From positions 1,635,001-1,699,000 of the forward strand of contig NZ_CP119392.1 of NCBI RefSeq assembly GCF_029224025.1: DNA of 64,000 nt, written 5' to 3'. The number at the start of each line of letters is the position of its first letter. Positions within the stretch are counted from its first letter, which is position 1. This DNA is from Rhodanobacter sp. AS-Z3 (GTDB lineage: Bacteria > Pseudomonadota > Gammaproteobacteria > Xanthomonadales > Rhodanobacteraceae). The translations under genes were made by a program, and so were the position numbers. The notes beneath the pieces were generated by a model, which was not told the origin of the DNA, made no database searches, and saw only the letters and a list, made by a program, of their open reading frames with translations. Below, one piece after another: positions 1 through 9,924 of this stretch.

Positions 1-341
1 TGCAGCTGGTTGCCCGTGAGTCTGGTTATGCCACGCTGCGTCTTCGCTCCGGCGAAATGCGTCGCGTCTCGGTCGATTGCCGCGCCACCATTGGTGAAGT
101 CGGCAACGGCGAGCACAGCCTGAAGAAGCTCGGCAAGGCTGGCGCGAAGCGCTGGCTGGGTATTCGCCCGACCGTTCGCGGTGTGGTGATGAACCCGGTC
201 GACCATCCGCACGGTGGTGGTGAAGGCAAGACCTCCGGCGGTCGTCATCCGGTCAGCCCGTGGGGCACGCCGGCCAAGGGTTACAAGACCCGTAACAACA
301 AGCGCACGCAGCAGTTCATCGTGCGTCGTCGTACCAAGTAA
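1..341 (+). CDS. rplB: 50S ribosomal protein L2, C-terminal part
   Basis: The 5' end is cut by the window; the reading frame runs from base 3 and about 113 residues remain. L2 binds 23S rRNA domain IV and is needed for subunit association and peptidyl transfer. The fragment keeps the family hallmark [12 protein letters not shown], with the conserved histidine near the peptidyl transferase centre, and a basic C-terminal tail ending in RRRTK. It is followed 12 bp later by rpsS, the usual S10-operon order. Confidence 0.97.
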   Translation, partial: QLVARESGYATLRLRSGEMRRVSVDCRATIGEVGNGEHSLKKLGKAGAKRWLGIRPTVRGVVMNPVDHPHGGGEGKTSGGRHPVSPWGTPAKGYKTRNNKRTQQFIVRRRTK

Positions 342-353
342 CAGGAAGCCGAC

Positions 354-626
354 ATGCCTCGCTCTTTGAAGAAAGGTCCGTTCGTCGACCTTCACCTCGT
401 AAAGAAGGTGGAAGCTGCGGTTTCCGCCCACAACAAGCGCCCGATCAAGACCTGGTCGCGTCGCTCGATGATCCTGCCGGAAATGGTCGGCTTGACCATT
501 GCCATCCACAACGGCCGTCAGCACGTGCCCGTTCTGATCAACGAGAACATGGTCGGGCACAAGCTCGGCGAGTTCGCGGTGACCCGCACGTTCAAAGGCC
601 ATGTCGGCGACAAGAAGGGCAAGTGA
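354..626 (+). CDS. rpsS: 30S ribosomal protein S19
   Basis: A 90-residue protein opening with the family-typical [12 protein letters not shown]19 sits in the head of the 30S subunit with S13 and contacts the A-site finger of the 50S. An AGGAAG Shine-Dalgarno lies upstream of the ATG. The TGA stop overlaps the ATG of rplV by one base (TGATG), which suggests translational coupling. Length and order match the S10 operon of other gammaproteobacteria. Confidence 0.98.
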   Translation: MPRSLKKGPFVDLHLVKKVEAAVSAHNKRPIKTWSRRSMILPEMVGLTIAIHNGRQHVPVLINENMVGHKLGEFAVTRTFKGHVGDKKGK

Positions 627-961
627 TGAGCACTGAAGCCAAAGCGATCCTGCGCGGCGCCCGCATTTCGGCGCAAAAGGCACGCCTGGTGGCTGATCTG
701 GTCCGCGGGCTTCCCGTGGGCCGAGCCAGCGACGTGCTCACCTTTACCAACAAGAAAGCCGCGCTCCTTGTCCGCAAGGTGCTGCTGTCGGCCGTCGCCA
801 ACGCCGAGAACAATCTCGGTGCCGACGTCGATGAGCTGAAAGTGGCCAGCATCTTCGTGGACGAAGGTCCGGCGATGAAGCGTATGTATGCCCGCGCCAA
901 AGGCCGCGGTTCGCGCATTCTCAAGCGCACCAGCCACATCACTGTGGTTGTTGGCAACTAA
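626..961 (+). CDS. rplV: 50S ribosomal protein L22
   Basis: 111 residues, close to E. coli L22. L22 contacts all six 23S rRNA domains, and its beta-hairpin lines the nascent-peptide exit tunnel. The hairpin region ([16 protein letters not shown]) and the C-terminal RTSHITVVV are clear. I chose the ATG at 626, which overlaps the rpsS stop, rather than the in-frame GTG at 623 just before it. The macrolide-relevant hairpin shows no obvious insertion or deletion. Confidence 0.97.
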   Translation: MSTEAKAILRGARISAQKARLVADLVRGLPVGRASDVLTFTNKKAALLVRKVLLSAVANAENNLGADVDELKVASIFVDEGPAMKRMYARAKGRGSRILKRTSHITVVVGN

Positions 962-976
962 CCGAGGATAGAGACG

Positions 977-1729
977 ATGGGTCATAAAGTTCATCCCACC
1001 GGTATCCGCCTCGGCATTGCCAAGGACTGGAACTCGAAGTGGTTCGCCAACAAGCGTGATTACGCGAAGTATCTCGTGGCCGATATCAAGGTCCGCGATA
1101 TGCTGAAGAAGAAGCTGGCCGCTGCCGGCATCTCGAAAATCCAGATCGAGCGTCCGGCCAAAACCGCACGCGTGACGATCCACACCGCCCGTCCGGGCGT
1201 GGTGATCGGCAAGAAGGGCGAGGATATCGAGAAGCTGCGCAAGGAAGTCAGCGACATGATGGGCGTTCCGACGCACATCAACGTCAACGAAGTGCGCAAG
1301 CCCGAGCTCGACGCACAGCTGGTTGCCGAGTCGATCGCGCAACAGCTTGAGCGCCGCATCATGTTCCGTCGGGCAATGAAGCGCTCGGTCGGCAACGCGA
1401 TGCGCCTGGGCGCACTGGGCATCAAGATCAACGTCTCCGGTCGTCTGAACGGTGCCGAGATCGCTCGTTCCGAGTGGGCTCGTGAGGGTCGCGTGCCGCT
1501 GCATACGTTGCGCGCAGACATTGACTACGGTACGGCCGAGGCGAAAACCACCTACGGCATCATCGGTATCAAGGTCTGGGTCTACAAGGGTGAGATCTTC
1601 GATTTGGCTGCTGCCAGCCAGGAAACGAAGGACGAACCGTCGCAGCCGCGCCGCGAAGGTGGCGAAGGTCGTCGTAACGATTCGCGTCGCGAGGCCGGTG
1701 ACGGCCGCCGCGAGCGGTCTGCGAAGTAA
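977..1729 (+). CDS. rpsC: 30S ribosomal protein S3 with an extended charged C-terminus
   Basis: 250 residues, longer than the 233 of E. coli. S3 lines the mRNA entry channel and contributes to ribosomal helicase activity. The N-terminal [14 protein letters not shown] and the KH domain around residues 38-110 ([13 protein letters not shown]) are typical. From about residue 215 the protein turns into a low-complexity tail rich in Arg, Gly, Glu and Asp, including [13 protein letters not shown] very similar motif ends the S2 protein at 57587-58450. The tail is probably disordered. Confidence 0.97.
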   Translation: MGHKVHPTGIRLGIAKDWNSKWFANKRDYAKYLVADIKVRDMLKKKLAAAGISKIQIERPAKTARVTIHTARPGVVIGKKGEDIEKLRKEVSDMMGVPTHINVNEVRKPELDAQLVAESIAQQLERRIMFRRAMKRSVGNAMRLGALGIKINVSGRLNGAEIARSEWAREGRVPLHTLRADIDYGTAEAKTTYGIIGIKVWVYKGEIFDLAAASQETKDEPSQPRREGGEGRRNDSRREAGDGRRERSAK

Positions 1730-1740
1730 GGAGAGTTGCC

Positions 1741-2154
1741 ATGTTGCAACCTAAGCGAACCAAATACCGCAAGCAGTTCAAGGGCCGTAATGACGGTCTG
1801 GCGCAATGCTCCAACCTCGTCAGCTTTGGCGAGTACGGCCTGAAGGCGACGACTCACGGTGCGCTTACCGCGCGTCAGATCGAAGCCGCACGTCGTTGCA
1901 TCACCCGCTTCGTCAAGCGTGGCGGCAAGTTGTGGATTCGTGTGTTCCCCGACAAGCCGATCACCAAGAAGCCCATCGAAGTCCGTATGGGTGCCGGCAA
2001 GGGCAGCGTCGAGTTCTGGGTCGCTCCGATCCAGCCTGGTCGCATGCTTTACGAGATCGAGGGCGTTGACGAGTTGACTGCGCGCGAGGCGTTCCGCCTC
2101 GCCGCTGCCAAGCTCTCGGTGCAGACTCAGTTTGTGACACGGGCGGTGATGTGA
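1741..2154 (+). CDS. rplP: 50S ribosomal protein L16
   Basis: 137 residues beginning [17 protein letters not shown], a strong L16 signature. L16 is a late-assembling protein that helps organise the A-site and CCA-end architecture of the 50S. The GAGAG sequence before the ATG serves as ribosome-binding site. Its TGA overlaps the rpmC ATG by one base, as in other tightly coupled S10-operon genes. Confidence 0.98.
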   Translation: MLQPKRTKYRKQFKGRNDGLAQCSNLVSFGEYGLKATTHGALTARQIEAARRCITRFVKRGGKLWIRVFPDKPITKKPIEVRMGAGKGSVEFWVAPIQPGRMLYEIEGVDELTAREAFRLAAAKLSVQTQFVTRAVM

Positions 2155-2339
2155 TGGCCAGCAAAGATATCAATAACCAGTCGGCCGACGAGCTGAAGCA
2201 GCATCTGCTGGACCTGCGCAAGGAGCAGTTCAATCTGCGCATGCAAAAGGGTTCCGGCCAGCTCACCCAGCCGCACCAGCTGCGCCGCGTTCGGCGCGAC
2301 ATCGCCCGCACGAAGTTCGTGCTCGGCAGCAAGAAGTAA
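2154..2339 (+). CDS. rpmC: 50S ribosomal protein L29
   Basis: 61 residues and largely helical: the [20 protein letters not shown] core is diagnostic of L29, which sits at the tunnel exit near L23 and forms part of the SRP and trigger-factor docking area. The ATG at 2154 overlaps the last base of the rplP stop; an in-frame GTG at 2151 is less likely because it lies before the coupled stop/start. Confidence 0.96.
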   Translation: MASKDINNQSADELKQHLLDLRKEQFNLRMQKGSGQLTQPHQLRRVRRDIARTKFVLGSKK

Positions 2340-2351
2340 GGGACGGCCGAC

Positions 2352-2612
2352 ATGAGCGACAACAAGAAGCAGACGCGTACCCTTGAGGGCCGCGTCACCA
2401 GCAACAAGATGGACAAGACGGTTACCGTCCTGATCGAGCGTCAGGAGCAGCATTGGTTGCTCGGCAAGATCATTCGCCGGTCAACCAAGTTGCACGCGCA
2501 GGACGACCTGGGTGCGAACGAGGGTGACCTCGTGCGTATCGCCGAGTGCCGTCCATTGTCCAAGACCAAACATCACCGCGTGGTTGAGATCATCACGCGC
2601 GCCAACGTCTAA
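2352..2612 (+). CDS. rpsQ: 30S ribosomal protein S17
   Basis: 86-residue OB-fold protein binding the 5' domain of 16S rRNA. Conserved features include the [20 protein letters not shown] opening strand pair and the C-terminal [15 protein letters not shown]. It follows rpmC by 12 bp and closes the S10 operon. The next gene, rplN, classically begins the spc operon but follows after only 14 bp with no visible terminator, so read-through between the two operons is likely. Confidence 0.97.
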   Translation: MSDNKKQTRTLEGRVTSNKMDKTVTVLIERQEQHWLLGKIIRRSTKLHAQDDLGANEGDLVRIAECRPLSKTKHHRVVEIITRANV

Positions 2613-2626
2613 GGGAGGGTGCAGAC

Positions 2627-2995
2627 ATGATCCAGATGCAGAGCACGCTTTCCGCAGCGGACAATAGCGGCGCGAAGGAATTGATGTGCATCAAGGTGCT
2701 CGGCGGCTCCAAGCGCCGTTACGCCGCGATCGGTGACGTGATCAAAGTCACCGTGAAAGATGCGATTCCGCGCGGCAAGGTCAAGAAGGGCGAAGTTTAC
2801 AACGCCGTGGTGGTTCGTACCGCCAAGGGTGTGCGTCGTCCCGATGGTTCGCTGATCCGTTTTGACGGCAACGCAGCGGTCCTCCTCAACAACAAGCTCG
2901 AGCCTATCGGCACCCGTATTTTCGGACCGGTTACCCGCGAGCTGCGCAGCGAGAAGTTCATGAAGATCGTCTCGCTTGCTCCCGAAGTGCTCTGA
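2627..2995 (+). CDS. rplN: 50S ribosomal protein L14
   Basis: 122 residues, one shorter than E. coli. L14 forms bridge contacts with 16S helix 14 and is the docking site of the silencing factor RsfS. The family motifs [18 protein letters not shown] and the C-terminal [15 protein letters not shown] are intact. An AGGGAGG ribosome-binding site precedes the ATG. It is the first gene of the canonical spc operon. Confidence 0.98.
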   Translation: MIQMQSTLSAADNSGAKELMCIKVLGGSKRRYAAIGDVIKVTVKDAIPRGKVKKGEVYNAVVVRTAKGVRRPDGSLIRFDGNAAVLLNNKLEPIGTRIFGPVTRELRSEKFMKIVSLAPEVL

Positions 2996-3008
2996 GCGGA
3001 GTCAAGAT

Positions 3009-3323
3009 ATGAACCGTATCCGCAAGGGTGATCAGGTCCTCGTGATCACCGGCAAAAACAAGGGTCAGCGCGGCGATGTGCTGCGTGTTGCAGACGATCG
3101 TGTATTCGTCTCCAACGTGAACCTGGTCAAGCGTCACACCAAGCCGAATCCGCAGGCCAATCAGGCCGGTGGCATCGTCGAGCGTGAGGCTTCGATCCAT
3201 CTCTCCAATGTGCAGCTGTTCAACCCCGCCACGAACAAGGGTGAACGCGTCGGCACCAAAACGCTCGAAGATGGGCGCAAGGTCCGCGTGTTCCGTTCGA
3301 ATGGCGAGGTCGTGGACGCGTAA
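3009..3323 (+). CDS. rplX: 50S ribosomal protein L24
   Basis: 104 residues from the ATG at 3009 ([19 protein letters not shown]). The KOW motif occupies about residues 3-35. L24 is an assembly initiator protein near the tunnel exit. The start is preferred over upstream in-frame codons because those lie inside rplN and the encoded length then matches E. coli exactly. A GGAG sequence precedes the start. Confidence 0.97.
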   Translation: MNRIRKGDQVLVITGKNKGQRGDVLRVADDRVFVSNVNLVKRHTKPNPQANQAGGIVEREASIHLSNVQLFNPATNKGERVGTKTLEDGRKVRVFRSNGEVVDA

Positions 3324-3335
3324 GGAATCACGATC

Positions 3336-3875
3336 ATGACCCGCCTCGAAAATTTCTACAAAGAACAGGTAGTCGCCAAGCTCACCGAGCAGTTCGGCTA
3401 CCAGAACGTGATGCAGGTTCCCCGCATCACCAAGATCACGCTGAACATGGGCGTGGGCGAAGCTGCCGGCAACAAGAAGATTCTTGAAAACGCCGTGGCC
3501 GACATGGCCAAGCTTTCCGGCCAGAAGCCGATCACGACCAAGGCCCGCGTTTCAGTGGCTTCGTTCAAGATTCGTGACGGCTGGCCGATTGGTTGCAAGG
3601 TCACTCTGCGCCGTGCCCAGATGTGGGAGTTCATGGACCGCCTGATCAACATCTCGCTGCCGCGCGTGCGCGACTTCCGTGGTGTGTCGGCAAAAGCGTT
3701 TGACGGTCGTGGCAACTACAACTTCGGTATCAAGGAACAGATCATCTTTCCTGAAATCGACTTCGACCAGGTTGATGCGTTGCGCGGCATGGATATCTCC
3801 ATCGCCACCACCGCCAAGACTGACGAAGAGGCGAAAGCCCTGCTGACCGCGTTCAGCTTCCCGTTCCGCAACTGA
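3336..3875 (+). CDS. rplE: 50S ribosomal protein L5
   Basis: 179 residues, the family length. L5 binds 5S rRNA and forms intersubunit bridge B1b with S13. The motifs [10 protein letters not shown] near residue 35, GCKVTLRR and [20 protein letters not shown] are all present. In E. coli the S8 repressor binds the mRNA at the rplE start; I did not find an obvious S8-like site in the 12-bp rplX-rplE gap here, whereas a structured spacer lies before rpsH. Confidence 0.97.
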   Translation: MTRLENFYKEQVVAKLTEQFGYQNVMQVPRITKITLNMGVGEAAGNKKILENAVADMAKLSGQKPITTKARVSVASFKIRDGWPIGCKVTLRRAQMWEFMDRLINISLPRVRDFRGVSAKAFDGRGNYNFGIKEQIIFPEIDFDQVDALRGMDISIATTAKTDEEAKALLTAFSFPFRN

Positions 3876-3887
3876 TAGGCGTTATCC

Positions 3888-4193
3888 ATGGCCAAGACAT
3901 CAATGGTGAACCGCGATATCAAGCGGACCAAACTCGTGCAGAAGTTCGCCGCCAAGCGCGCTGAGCTCAAGGCGATCGTGCAGAGCCCCAAGGCCTCTTA
4001 CGAGGAGAAGATGGAAGCTCAGACGAAGCTGCAGAAGCAGCCGCGCGACGCATGCCCAGCACGTCAGCGTACGCGTTGCGCCCTGACGGGTCGCCCGCGT
4101 GCCGTCTATGCGAAGTTTGGGCTGGGTCGCAACAAGCTGCGCGAAGCAACCATGCGCGGCGACGTGCCGGGTCTGCGCAAGGCCAGCTGGTAA
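3888..4193 (+). CDS. rpsN: 30S ribosomal protein S14, zinc-independent form
   Basis: 101 residues, the long C-minus class without the CxxC zinc ribbon. S14 lies in the 30S head near S3 and S10. The C-terminal half ([24 protein letters not shown]) is diagnostic. It is followed by an unusually long 229-bp spacer before rpsH, whereas earlier genes in this cluster overlap or are separated by no more than about 15 bp. Confidence 0.97.
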   Translation: MAKTSMVNRDIKRTKLVQKFAAKRAELKAIVQSPKASYEEKMEAQTKLQKQPRDACPARQRTRCALTGRPRAVYAKFGLGRNKLREATMRGDVPGLRKASW

Positions 4194-4422
4194 TCAAACA
4201 ACGTTCCTCGCCGGTTTGACGGGTCGTGTTCCCGTCAGCCGGTTGCTCGACCGCAGCCATTGCTGCAGTCGTTGGATGCGACTACCGCGTCGTTATTCGC
4301 CAAAACCTGAAATAGCTGTTATAGTCGGCGGTCTGCGCAAAGCAGACTGGCGCTTTTGCCAGCTCACAATTTGATTGATTTCCGGTTTTCTCGGATATCG
4401 GTGCACTCTGAAGGATGTTTTC
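4194..4422 (+). promoter_or_regulatory. structured spacer and candidate internal promoter before rpsH
   Basis: A 229-bp non-coding gap inside the spc operon. It holds a strong hairpin at 4211-4242 (TGACGGG/CCCGTCA, flanked by CCGG/CCGG), a perfect 6-bp stem at 4331-4347 (GTCTGC/GCAGAC, loop GCAAA) and a further stem at 4347-4362 (CTGGC/GCCAG). A candidate -10 TATAGT lies at 4320-4325 with a weak -35 TTCGCC at 4296-4301, spacer 18. The first hairpin lacks a U-run. A regulatory leader, for example for S8, is inference only. Confidence 0.45.
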
Positions 4423-4818
4423 ATGAGCATGACTGATCCCATCGCCGATCTGTTCACGCGCGTTCGCAATGCCCAGGCTATGGGCAAGCCCGTCGTGCGT
4501 ATGCCGTCGTCGAAAATGAAGGTGGCGATTGCCGACCTTCTCAAGAACGAGGGCTACATCCTCGACGCCAAGACTTCCGCTGAGGAAGGCAAGCCGGTGC
4601 TCGAGATCAAGCTCAAGTATTTCGAGGGCCAGCCGGCCATCGAGAAGATTTCCCGTGTCAGCCGGTCCGGCCTGCGTGTGTATCGCGGCAAGGATGAGCT
4701 GCCGAAGGTCCTCGGTGGCCTGGGTATCTCGATCATTTCGACTTCTGCCGGTCTGCTGACCGATGCGCAGGCCCGTGCCAAGGGTCTGGGCGGCGAAGTC
4801 ATCGGCCAAGTGGCATAA
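4423..4818 (+). CDS. rpsH: 30S ribosomal protein S8
   Basis: 131 residues from the ATG at 4423 ([18 protein letters not shown]). The upstream in-frame extension to 4375 has no family support, and AAGGA sits 6 bases before 4423. S8 binds the central domain of 16S rRNA and in E. coli represses spc-operon translation. The C-terminal block [20 protein letters not shown] fits the family. It follows the structured 229-bp spacer, so here S8 may be transcribed or regulated separately. Confidence 0.97.
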   Translation: MSMTDPIADLFTRVRNAQAMGKPVVRMPSSKMKVAIADLLKNEGYILDAKTSAEEGKPVLEIKLKYFEGQPAIEKISRVSRSGLRVYRGKDELPKVLGGLGISIISTSAGLLTDAQARAKGLGGEVIGQVA

Positions 4819-4829
4819 GGAGTCTTTCG

Positions 4830-5357
4830 ATGTCACGTGTTGCCAAACTACCAATTTCCCTGCCCAAGGGCGTCGAGATGACTGTCGGTAACGACAATAT
4901 CTCCGTCAAGGGTCCGAAGGGCACGCTGTCCGTGCATCACTTGCCGGGCGTCAGCATCGTTGTGGACAACGGCGTTGCCAACATCAGCCTCAACGAAGGC
5001 GCCGACGATAAATTCGGTGGCACCGCGCGTGCCTTGCTGGCGAACATGGTTACCGGTGTCTCCACTGGCTACGAGCGCAAGCTGGAGCTGGTTGGCGTCG
5101 GTTACCGCGTCTCCATGACCGGCACCACGTTGAACCTGAGTCTGGGTTTCTCGCATCCGGTGACGTTTGAGGCGCCGGCAGGCGTCAGCATCGAAACGCC
5201 GACGCAGACCGAAGTCCTGATCAAGGGTGCGGACAAGCAGGTTGTGGGTCAGGTTGCCGCCAAGATCCGTGGGTTCCGTCCGCCTGAGCCGTACAAGGGC
5301 AAGGGTGTGCGTTACTCCGGCGAGAAGATCACCCTGAAGGAAGCCAAGAAGGCTTGA
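4830..5357 (+). CDS. rplF: 50S ribosomal protein L6
   Basis: 175 residues with the two-repeat L6 fold. L6 contacts helix 97 near the factor-binding region. The C-terminal signature [16 protein letters not shown] is intact. It lies 11 bp after rpsH with an AGGAG site. The following gap to rplR is 97 bp and carries a GCGGCC palindrome, unlike the compact spacing elsewhere in the operon. Confidence 0.97.
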   Translation: MSRVAKLPISLPKGVEMTVGNDNISVKGPKGTLSVHHLPGVSIVVDNGVANISLNEGADDKFGGTARALLANMVTGVSTGYERKLELVGVGYRVSMTGTTLNLSLGFSHPVTFEAPAGVSIETPTQTEVLIKGADKQVVGQVAAKIRGFRPPEPYKGKGVRYSGEKITLKEAKKA

Positions 5358-5380
5358 GTACGCTTTCCCTGCGTGTGGAG

Positions 5381-5398
5381 GCGGCCATCCATGGCCGC
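5381..5398. repeat. GCGGCC...GGCCGC palindrome between rplF and rplR
   Basis: GCGGCCA/TGGCCGC stem of 7 bp with the loop TCCA, not followed by a T-run. The same stem core GCGGCC/GGCCGC recurs at 11009-11025 and 50511-50527, each time between genes. This looks like a small interspersed palindrome family rather than a terminator. Confidence 0.55.
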
Positions 5399-5454
5399 AC
5401 TACTCACAAGAGCGCTACTTAGTTTTTGCCGATCCGCTTTCGAGGAATACAGAA

Positions 5455-5808
5455 ATGAACAAGAACGAAAATCGCCTGCGCCGCGCCAAGTCAACGCGCT
5501 CGCACATCCGCAAGCTGGCTGTAGCTCGCTTGTCGGTGCATCGCACTGGCCAGCATATCTATGCGCAGGTGTTCGACGCCTCCGGCACCAACGTGGTGGC
5601 TGCGGCCTCCACCGTGCAGAAGTCGGTCGCCGAAGGTCTGAAGGGCACCAAGAACCTTACGGCCGCAGCGGCAGTGGGCAAGGCCATCGCCGAGCGCGCC
5701 ATGGCTGCGGGTATCGAGTCGGTTGCATTTGACCGTTCGGGCTTCCGCTACCACGGTCGCATCAAGGCGTTGGCCGAAGCGGCTCGTGAGGCTGGTCTGA
5801 AGTTCTAA
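5455..5808 (+). CDS. rplR: 50S ribosomal protein L18
   Basis: 117 residues. L18 binds 5S rRNA with L5. The N-terminal basic stretch ([15 protein letters not shown]) and the C-terminal [20 protein letters not shown] are standard. A GAGGAA ribosome-binding site lies about 10 bases before the ATG. Both flanking spacers (97 and about 104 bp) are long and contain small hairpins, for example TCGGG/CCCGA at 5820-5834 and GCGGC/GCCGC at 5862-5874. Confidence 0.97.
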   Translation: MNKNENRLRRAKSTRSHIRKLAVARLSVHRTGQHIYAQVFDASGTNVVAAASTVQKSVAEGLKGTKNLTAAAAVGKAIAERAMAAGIESVAFDRSGFRYHGRIKALAEAAREAGLKF

Positions 5809-5912
5809 GGGTTACTGGGTCGGGCATCTCCCGATTTCCACTGCGTCATCTACAACTCCAAGCGGCTCAGCCGCAAGCAAAGTCCCGGTTCGCTGGGCAC
5901 ATGGAAAAGAAC

Positions 5913-6422
5913 ATGTCTTCTACCGATCGCGAAAATTCCGACGGCCTGCTGGAAAAGTTGATTGCCGTCAACCGTGTGGCCAAGACCGTCAAGGGCGGCC
6001 GCCAGATGAGCTTCACCGCACTGACTGTTGTTGGTGATGGCGAGGGCAAAGTGGGTTTTGGTTATGGCAAGGCGCGTGAAGTGCCGGTGGCCATTTCGAA
6101 AGCCATGGAGCGCGCCCGTCGCCAGATGGTCGATATCGAACTGAACAACGGTACGTTGTGGTACGCCGTCAAGGCGAATCATGGCGCGGCCCGCGTCTAC
6201 ATGCAGCCGGCCTCCGAGGGTACTGGCGTGATCGCCGGTGGCGCCATGCGCGCCGTGCTGGAAGTGGTCGGTGTGAAGAACGTGCTGGCCAAGGCCGTCG
6301 GTTCGCGCAACCCGATCAACCTGGTGCGCGCGACCATCAAGGGCCTGCAGGCGGTTGCCTCGCCCAAGAAGATCGCCGCCAAGCGTGGCAAGACTCTGGA
6401 TGAGGTGTTGGGCAATGGCTAA
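5913..6422 (+). CDS. rpsE: 30S ribosomal protein S5
   Basis: S5 sits at the mRNA entry with S3 and S4 and affects decoding fidelity. The double-stranded-RNA-binding-like N domain ([20 protein letters not shown]) and the C domain ([19 protein letters not shown]) are clear. I prefer the ATG at 5913 because GGAAAAG lies 4-8 bases upstream; the in-frame ATG at 5901 has no visible ribosome-binding site. The end overlaps the rpmD start by 8 bp. Confidence 0.95.
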   Translation: MSSTDRENSDGLLEKLIAVNRVAKTVKGGRQMSFTALTVVGDGEGKVGFGYGKAREVPVAISKAMERARRQMVDIELNNGTLWYAVKANHGAARVYMQPASEGTGVIAGGAMRAVLEVVGVKNVLAKAVGSRNPINLVRATIKGLQAVASPKKIAAKRGKTLDEVLGNG

Positions 6423-6615
6423 TAAGAACGAAACCGCTGCCGCCACGGTGCGTGTGCGCCTGGTCAAGGGTCTGCGCGGTGTACAGGCTCGTCATCGCCT
6501 GAGCATCAAGGCGTTGGGCCTGGGCAAGATCAACGACGTCCGTGAGTTGAAGGACAGCCCGCAGGTTCGTGGCCTGATCAACACGGTCTACTACCTGGTC
6601 CGGGTCGAGGAGTAA
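6415..6615 (+). CDS. rpmD: 50S ribosomal protein L30
   Basis: 66 residues from the ATG at 6415, inside the end of rpsE. L30 is a small bacterial 50S protein near 5S rRNA. The core [28 protein letters not shown] is typical. Longer in-frame extensions upstream lie inside rpsE and have no family support. The 8-bp overlap with rpsE implies coupled translation. Confidence 0.95.
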   Translation: MANKNETAAATVRVRLVKGLRGVQARHRLSIKALGLGKINDVRELKDSPQVRGLINTVYYLVRVEE

Positions 6616-6620
6616 TCATC

Positions 6621-7052
6621 ATGCGTTTGAATGAACTTAAGCCGGCCGCCGGTTCCCACAAGACGCGCCTGCGCGTTGGTCGTGGTATCGGTTCGGGCAT
6701 GGGCAAGACTGCGGGTCGCGGTCACAAGGGTCAGCACGCTCGCGCGGGCGGCACCCACAAGTTTGGTTTCGAAGGCGGCCAGATGCCGCTGAACCGCCGG
6801 ATGCCGAAGGTTGGTTTCCGTTCGAAGAAGCTGGTTGCGAGCCAGGAAGTGTTTCTGTATCAGTTGGCAGCCCTGAAGGCCGACGTGATCGACGCTGTCG
6901 TGCTGCATCAGGCTGGCCTGATCAACAGCCGCGCGAAGCGGGTCAAGGTCGTGCTCAAGGGTGAAATCGGTCGTGCGGTGAAGTTGTCCGGTCTGCTGGC
7001 TACCGCCGGCGCCAAGGCAGCCATCGAGGCGGCCGGCGGCAGCGTGGAGTAA
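6621..7052 (+). CDS. rplO: 50S ribosomal protein L15
   Basis: 143 residues. L15 is a late-assembly 50S protein whose extended Gly/Arg-rich N-terminus threads through 23S r[24 protein letters not shown] near residues 18-38 shows this. Only 5 bp separate its stop from the secY GTG, in keeping with the conserved rplO-secY pair. Confidence 0.97.
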   Translation: MRLNELKPAAGSHKTRLRVGRGIGSGMGKTAGRGHKGQHARAGGTHKFGFEGGQMPLNRRMPKVGFRSKKLVASQEVFLYQLAALKADVIDAVVLHQAGLINSRAKRVKVVLKGEIGRAVKLSGLLATAGAKAAIEAAGGSVE

Positions 7053-7057
7053 GGCCG

Positions 7058-8380
7058 GTGGCAGCAGCCAAGGGCAACGCACTCGGCAAGCTCGGAAAAC
7101 TCACCGAGCTTCGCCAGCGCATCTTCTTCGTGATTGGTGCGTTGGTGGTGTTCCGGCTTGGTTCGTTCATTCCGGTACCTGGCGTCAACCCGGAAGCGAT
7201 GACCAGTCTGGTCAGTGGCAACGGCCTGATGGACATGTTCAACATGTTCTCGGGTGGTGCTTTGGCGCGGTTTTCGGTATTTGCGCTCGGCGTGATTCCG
7301 TACATCTCGGCGTCCATCGTGTTTCAGATGATGGGTTCGGTTGTGCCCAGCCTGCAAAGCCTCCGCAAGGAAGGCGAGTCAGGCAAGCGCAAGATGACCA
7401 TGTATACGCGGTATGCCACGGTGGCGCTGGCGGCTTTCCAGTCGTTCGGTATCGCGGTGGCACTGCAGGGACAGGTCGCGGCGGGTGGTGCTCCAGTCGT
7501 GTATACGCCTGGCTTCGGTTTCGTCATGTCATCGGTGGTAGGTCTGACCGCTGGCACGATGTTCCTGATGTGGCTGGGTGAGCAGATGACTGAGCGTGGT
7601 GTCGGCAACGGCATTTCGCTGCTTATCTTCGCTGGTATTGTGGCCGGTCTGCCTGGCGCGGTGGTGCATACGCTCGGCATGGCCAGCAACGGCGAGTTGA
7701 CGTTGATCAAGCTGTTGATGGTGTTCGGTCTGGCTTTGGCGGTGACCGCTTTCGTGGTCTTCATGGAGCGGGCGCAGCGTCGAATCACGGTGAACTACGC
7801 GCGACGGTCCGGTGGGCAGAAGGCCTACATGAACCAGAGCTCCAACCTGCCGCTGAAGATCAATATGGCGGGTGTGATTCCGCCGATCTTTGCCTCGAGT
7901 CTGCTGATGTTTCCGGCGACCGCGGTGAGTTGGTTCAGTACCGGGCAGCAGTCGCGCTGGGTGCAGGATCTGGTGCAGGCGCTCAGCCCCGGCAATCCGT
8001 TGTATGAAATTGTGTTTTCGGTACTGGTGATCGGTTTTGCGTTCTTCTACACCGCAATCGTGTTCAACGCGGATGAGACGGCCGACAACCTCAAGCGTTC
8101 GGGCGCCCTGATTCCGGGCATTCGTCCGGGCAAGGGAACGGCCAACTACATTGATGCGGTGATGACTCGTCTGACCGGTGTCGGTGCGTTGTATCTGGTA
8201 CTGGTGTGTCTGGTGCCGTCGTTCATGCAGAACGCCTGGCATGTACCGTTCTATTTCGGTGGCACGTCGCTGCTGATCGTGGTGGTGGTGGTGATGGACT
8301 TTACCTCTCAGGTGCAGGCGCATCTGGTCAGTCACCAGTACGAAAGTCTGCTCAAGAAGGCCAATCTTCGTCGCAACTAG
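7058..8380 (+). CDS. secY: Sec translocon channel subunit SecY
   Basis: 440 residues, ten predicted membrane segments, starting at GTG 7058. SecY forms the protein-conducting channel of the inner membrane with SecE and SecG and receives substrates from SecA and ribosomes. Visible landmarks are the plug-region VPGVNPEAM after the first membrane segment, LGVIPYISASIVFQ, the GERMTER-like cytoplasmic loop (GEQMTERGVGNGISL) and the basic C6 loop RRITVNYARR. The gene normally found next, rpmJ (L36), is absent here; rpsM follows after 136 bp. Confidence 0.98.
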   Translation: MAAAKGNALGKLGKLTELRQRIFFVIGALVVFRLGSFIPVPGVNPEAMTSLVSGNGLMDMFNMFSGGALARFSVFALGVIPYISASIVFQMMGSVVPSLQSLRKEGESGKRKMTMYTRYATVALAAFQSFGIAVALQGQVAAGGAPVVYTPGFGFVMSSVVGLTAGTMFLMWLGEQMTERGVGNGISLLIFAGIVAGLPGAVVHTLGMASNGELTLIKLLMVFGLALAVTAFVVFMERAQRRITVNYARRSGGQKAYMNQSSNLPLKINMAGVIPPIFASSLLMFPATAVSWFSTGQQSRWVQDLVQALSPGNPLYEIVFSVLVIGFAFFYTAIVFNADETADNLKRSGALIPGIRPGKGTANYIDAVMTRLTGVGALYLVLVCLVPSFMQNAWHVPFYFGGTSLLIVVVVVMDFTSQVQAHLVSHQYESLLKKANLRRN

Positions 8381-8445
8381 TGGCTGCTGGTGTGGGCGTG
8401 GTTGGTCAAACGTAGGAAGCTCGCGTCGCCTCGGTGTCGCAGGGC

Positions 8446-8474
8446 TTTCCAGTCAGGGTAATTCAGGTTAAAAT
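8446..8474 (+). promoter_or_regulatory. candidate promoter of the alpha operon (rpsM)
   Basis: A sigma-70-like pair: -35 TTTCCA at 8446-8451, 17-bp spacer, -10 TAAAAT at 8469-8474. A small hairpin (GCGCG TTTAT CGCGC, 8476-8490) lies in the presumed 5' leader. It fits a separate alpha operon starting after secY. Confidence 0.6.
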
Positions 8475-8516
8475 TGCGCGTTTATCGCGCACGAAACGCA
8501 TCGGAGAAAGTACATC

Positions 8517-8873
8517 ATGGCGCGCATCGCGGGTGTCAATTTGCCGGTCCAGAAGCATGTCTGGGTTGGTCTGCAGAGCATTTTCGGTATCGGCCGTAGC
8601 CGAGCCAAGCAAGTCTGCGTGGATGCTGGCGTGGTTCCGACCACCCAGATCAAATCCCTCAGTGAAGGCGAGGTGGAGAAGATCCGCCACGAGATCGCCA
8701 AGTACACCGTCGAGGGCGATCTTCGCCGCGAGGTGGGCATGGCGATCAAGCGTCTGATGGATCTCGGTTGCTACCGTGGCTTGCGCCACCGTCGCGGCCT
8801 GCCGGTGCGCGGCCAGCGCACGCGTACCAACGCACGTACCCGCAAGGGTCCCCGTCGCGCGATCAAGAAGTAA
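8517..8873 (+). CDS. rpsM: 30S ribosomal protein S13
   Basis: 118 residues. S13 lies in the 30S head, contacts the P-site tRNA through its basic tail and forms bridges to L5. [10 protein letters not shown] at the N-terminus and the [16 protein letters not shown] tail are diagnostic. A GGAG site precedes the ATG. First gene of the alpha operon, preceded by a good promoter candidate. Confidence 0.98.
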   Translation: MARIAGVNLPVQKHVWVGLQSIFGIGRSRAKQVCVDAGVVPTTQIKSLSEGEVEKIRHEIAKYTVEGDLRREVGMAIKRLMDLGCYRGLRHRRGLPVRGQRTRTNARTRKGPRRAIKK

Positions 8874-8885
8874 CGGATTCCGAAT

Positions 8886-9272
8886 ATGGCTAAGCCGGTT
8901 AAAACCAAGAAGAAGATCAAGCGCGTTGTCACGGATGCCGTGGCCCACGTGCAGGCCTCCTTCAACAACACCATCGTCACCATCACCGATCGCCAGGGCA
9001 ATGCCTTGTCGTGGGCTACTGCCGGCGGCGCCGGTTTCCGTGGCTCGCGCAAGTCGACCCCGTTCGCTGCGCAGGTTGCCGCCGAAAAGGCTGGCCGTGC
9101 TGCAGGCGACTACGGCGTGAAGACGGTCGAAGTTCGCATCAAGGGCCCAGGTCCGGGTCGCGAATCGGCTGTGCGCTCGCTGAACGCGCTCGGTTACAAG
9201 GTGCTGAACATCATTGACGTTACGCCGATTCCGCATAACGGCTGCCGTCCCCCCAAGAAGCGTCGAGTCTAA
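8886..9272 (+). CDS. rpsK: 30S ribosomal protein S11
   Basis: 128 residues. S11 forms part of the 30S platform beside the E-site mRNA. Motifs [20 protein letters not shown] and the C-terminal [18 protein letters not shown] match the family closely. Second gene of the alpha operon, 12 bp after rpsM. Confidence 0.98.
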   Translation: MAKPVKTKKKIKRVVTDAVAHVQASFNNTIVTITDRQGNALSWATAGGAGFRGSRKSTPFAAQVAAEKAGRAAGDYGVKTVEVRIKGPGPGRESAVRSLNALGYKVLNIIDVTPIPHNGCRPPKKRRV

Positions 9273-9282
9273 GGAGTAACCC

Positions 9283-9909
<627 letters not shown>

Positions 9910-9924
9910 TTACCGGAGTTCTGC

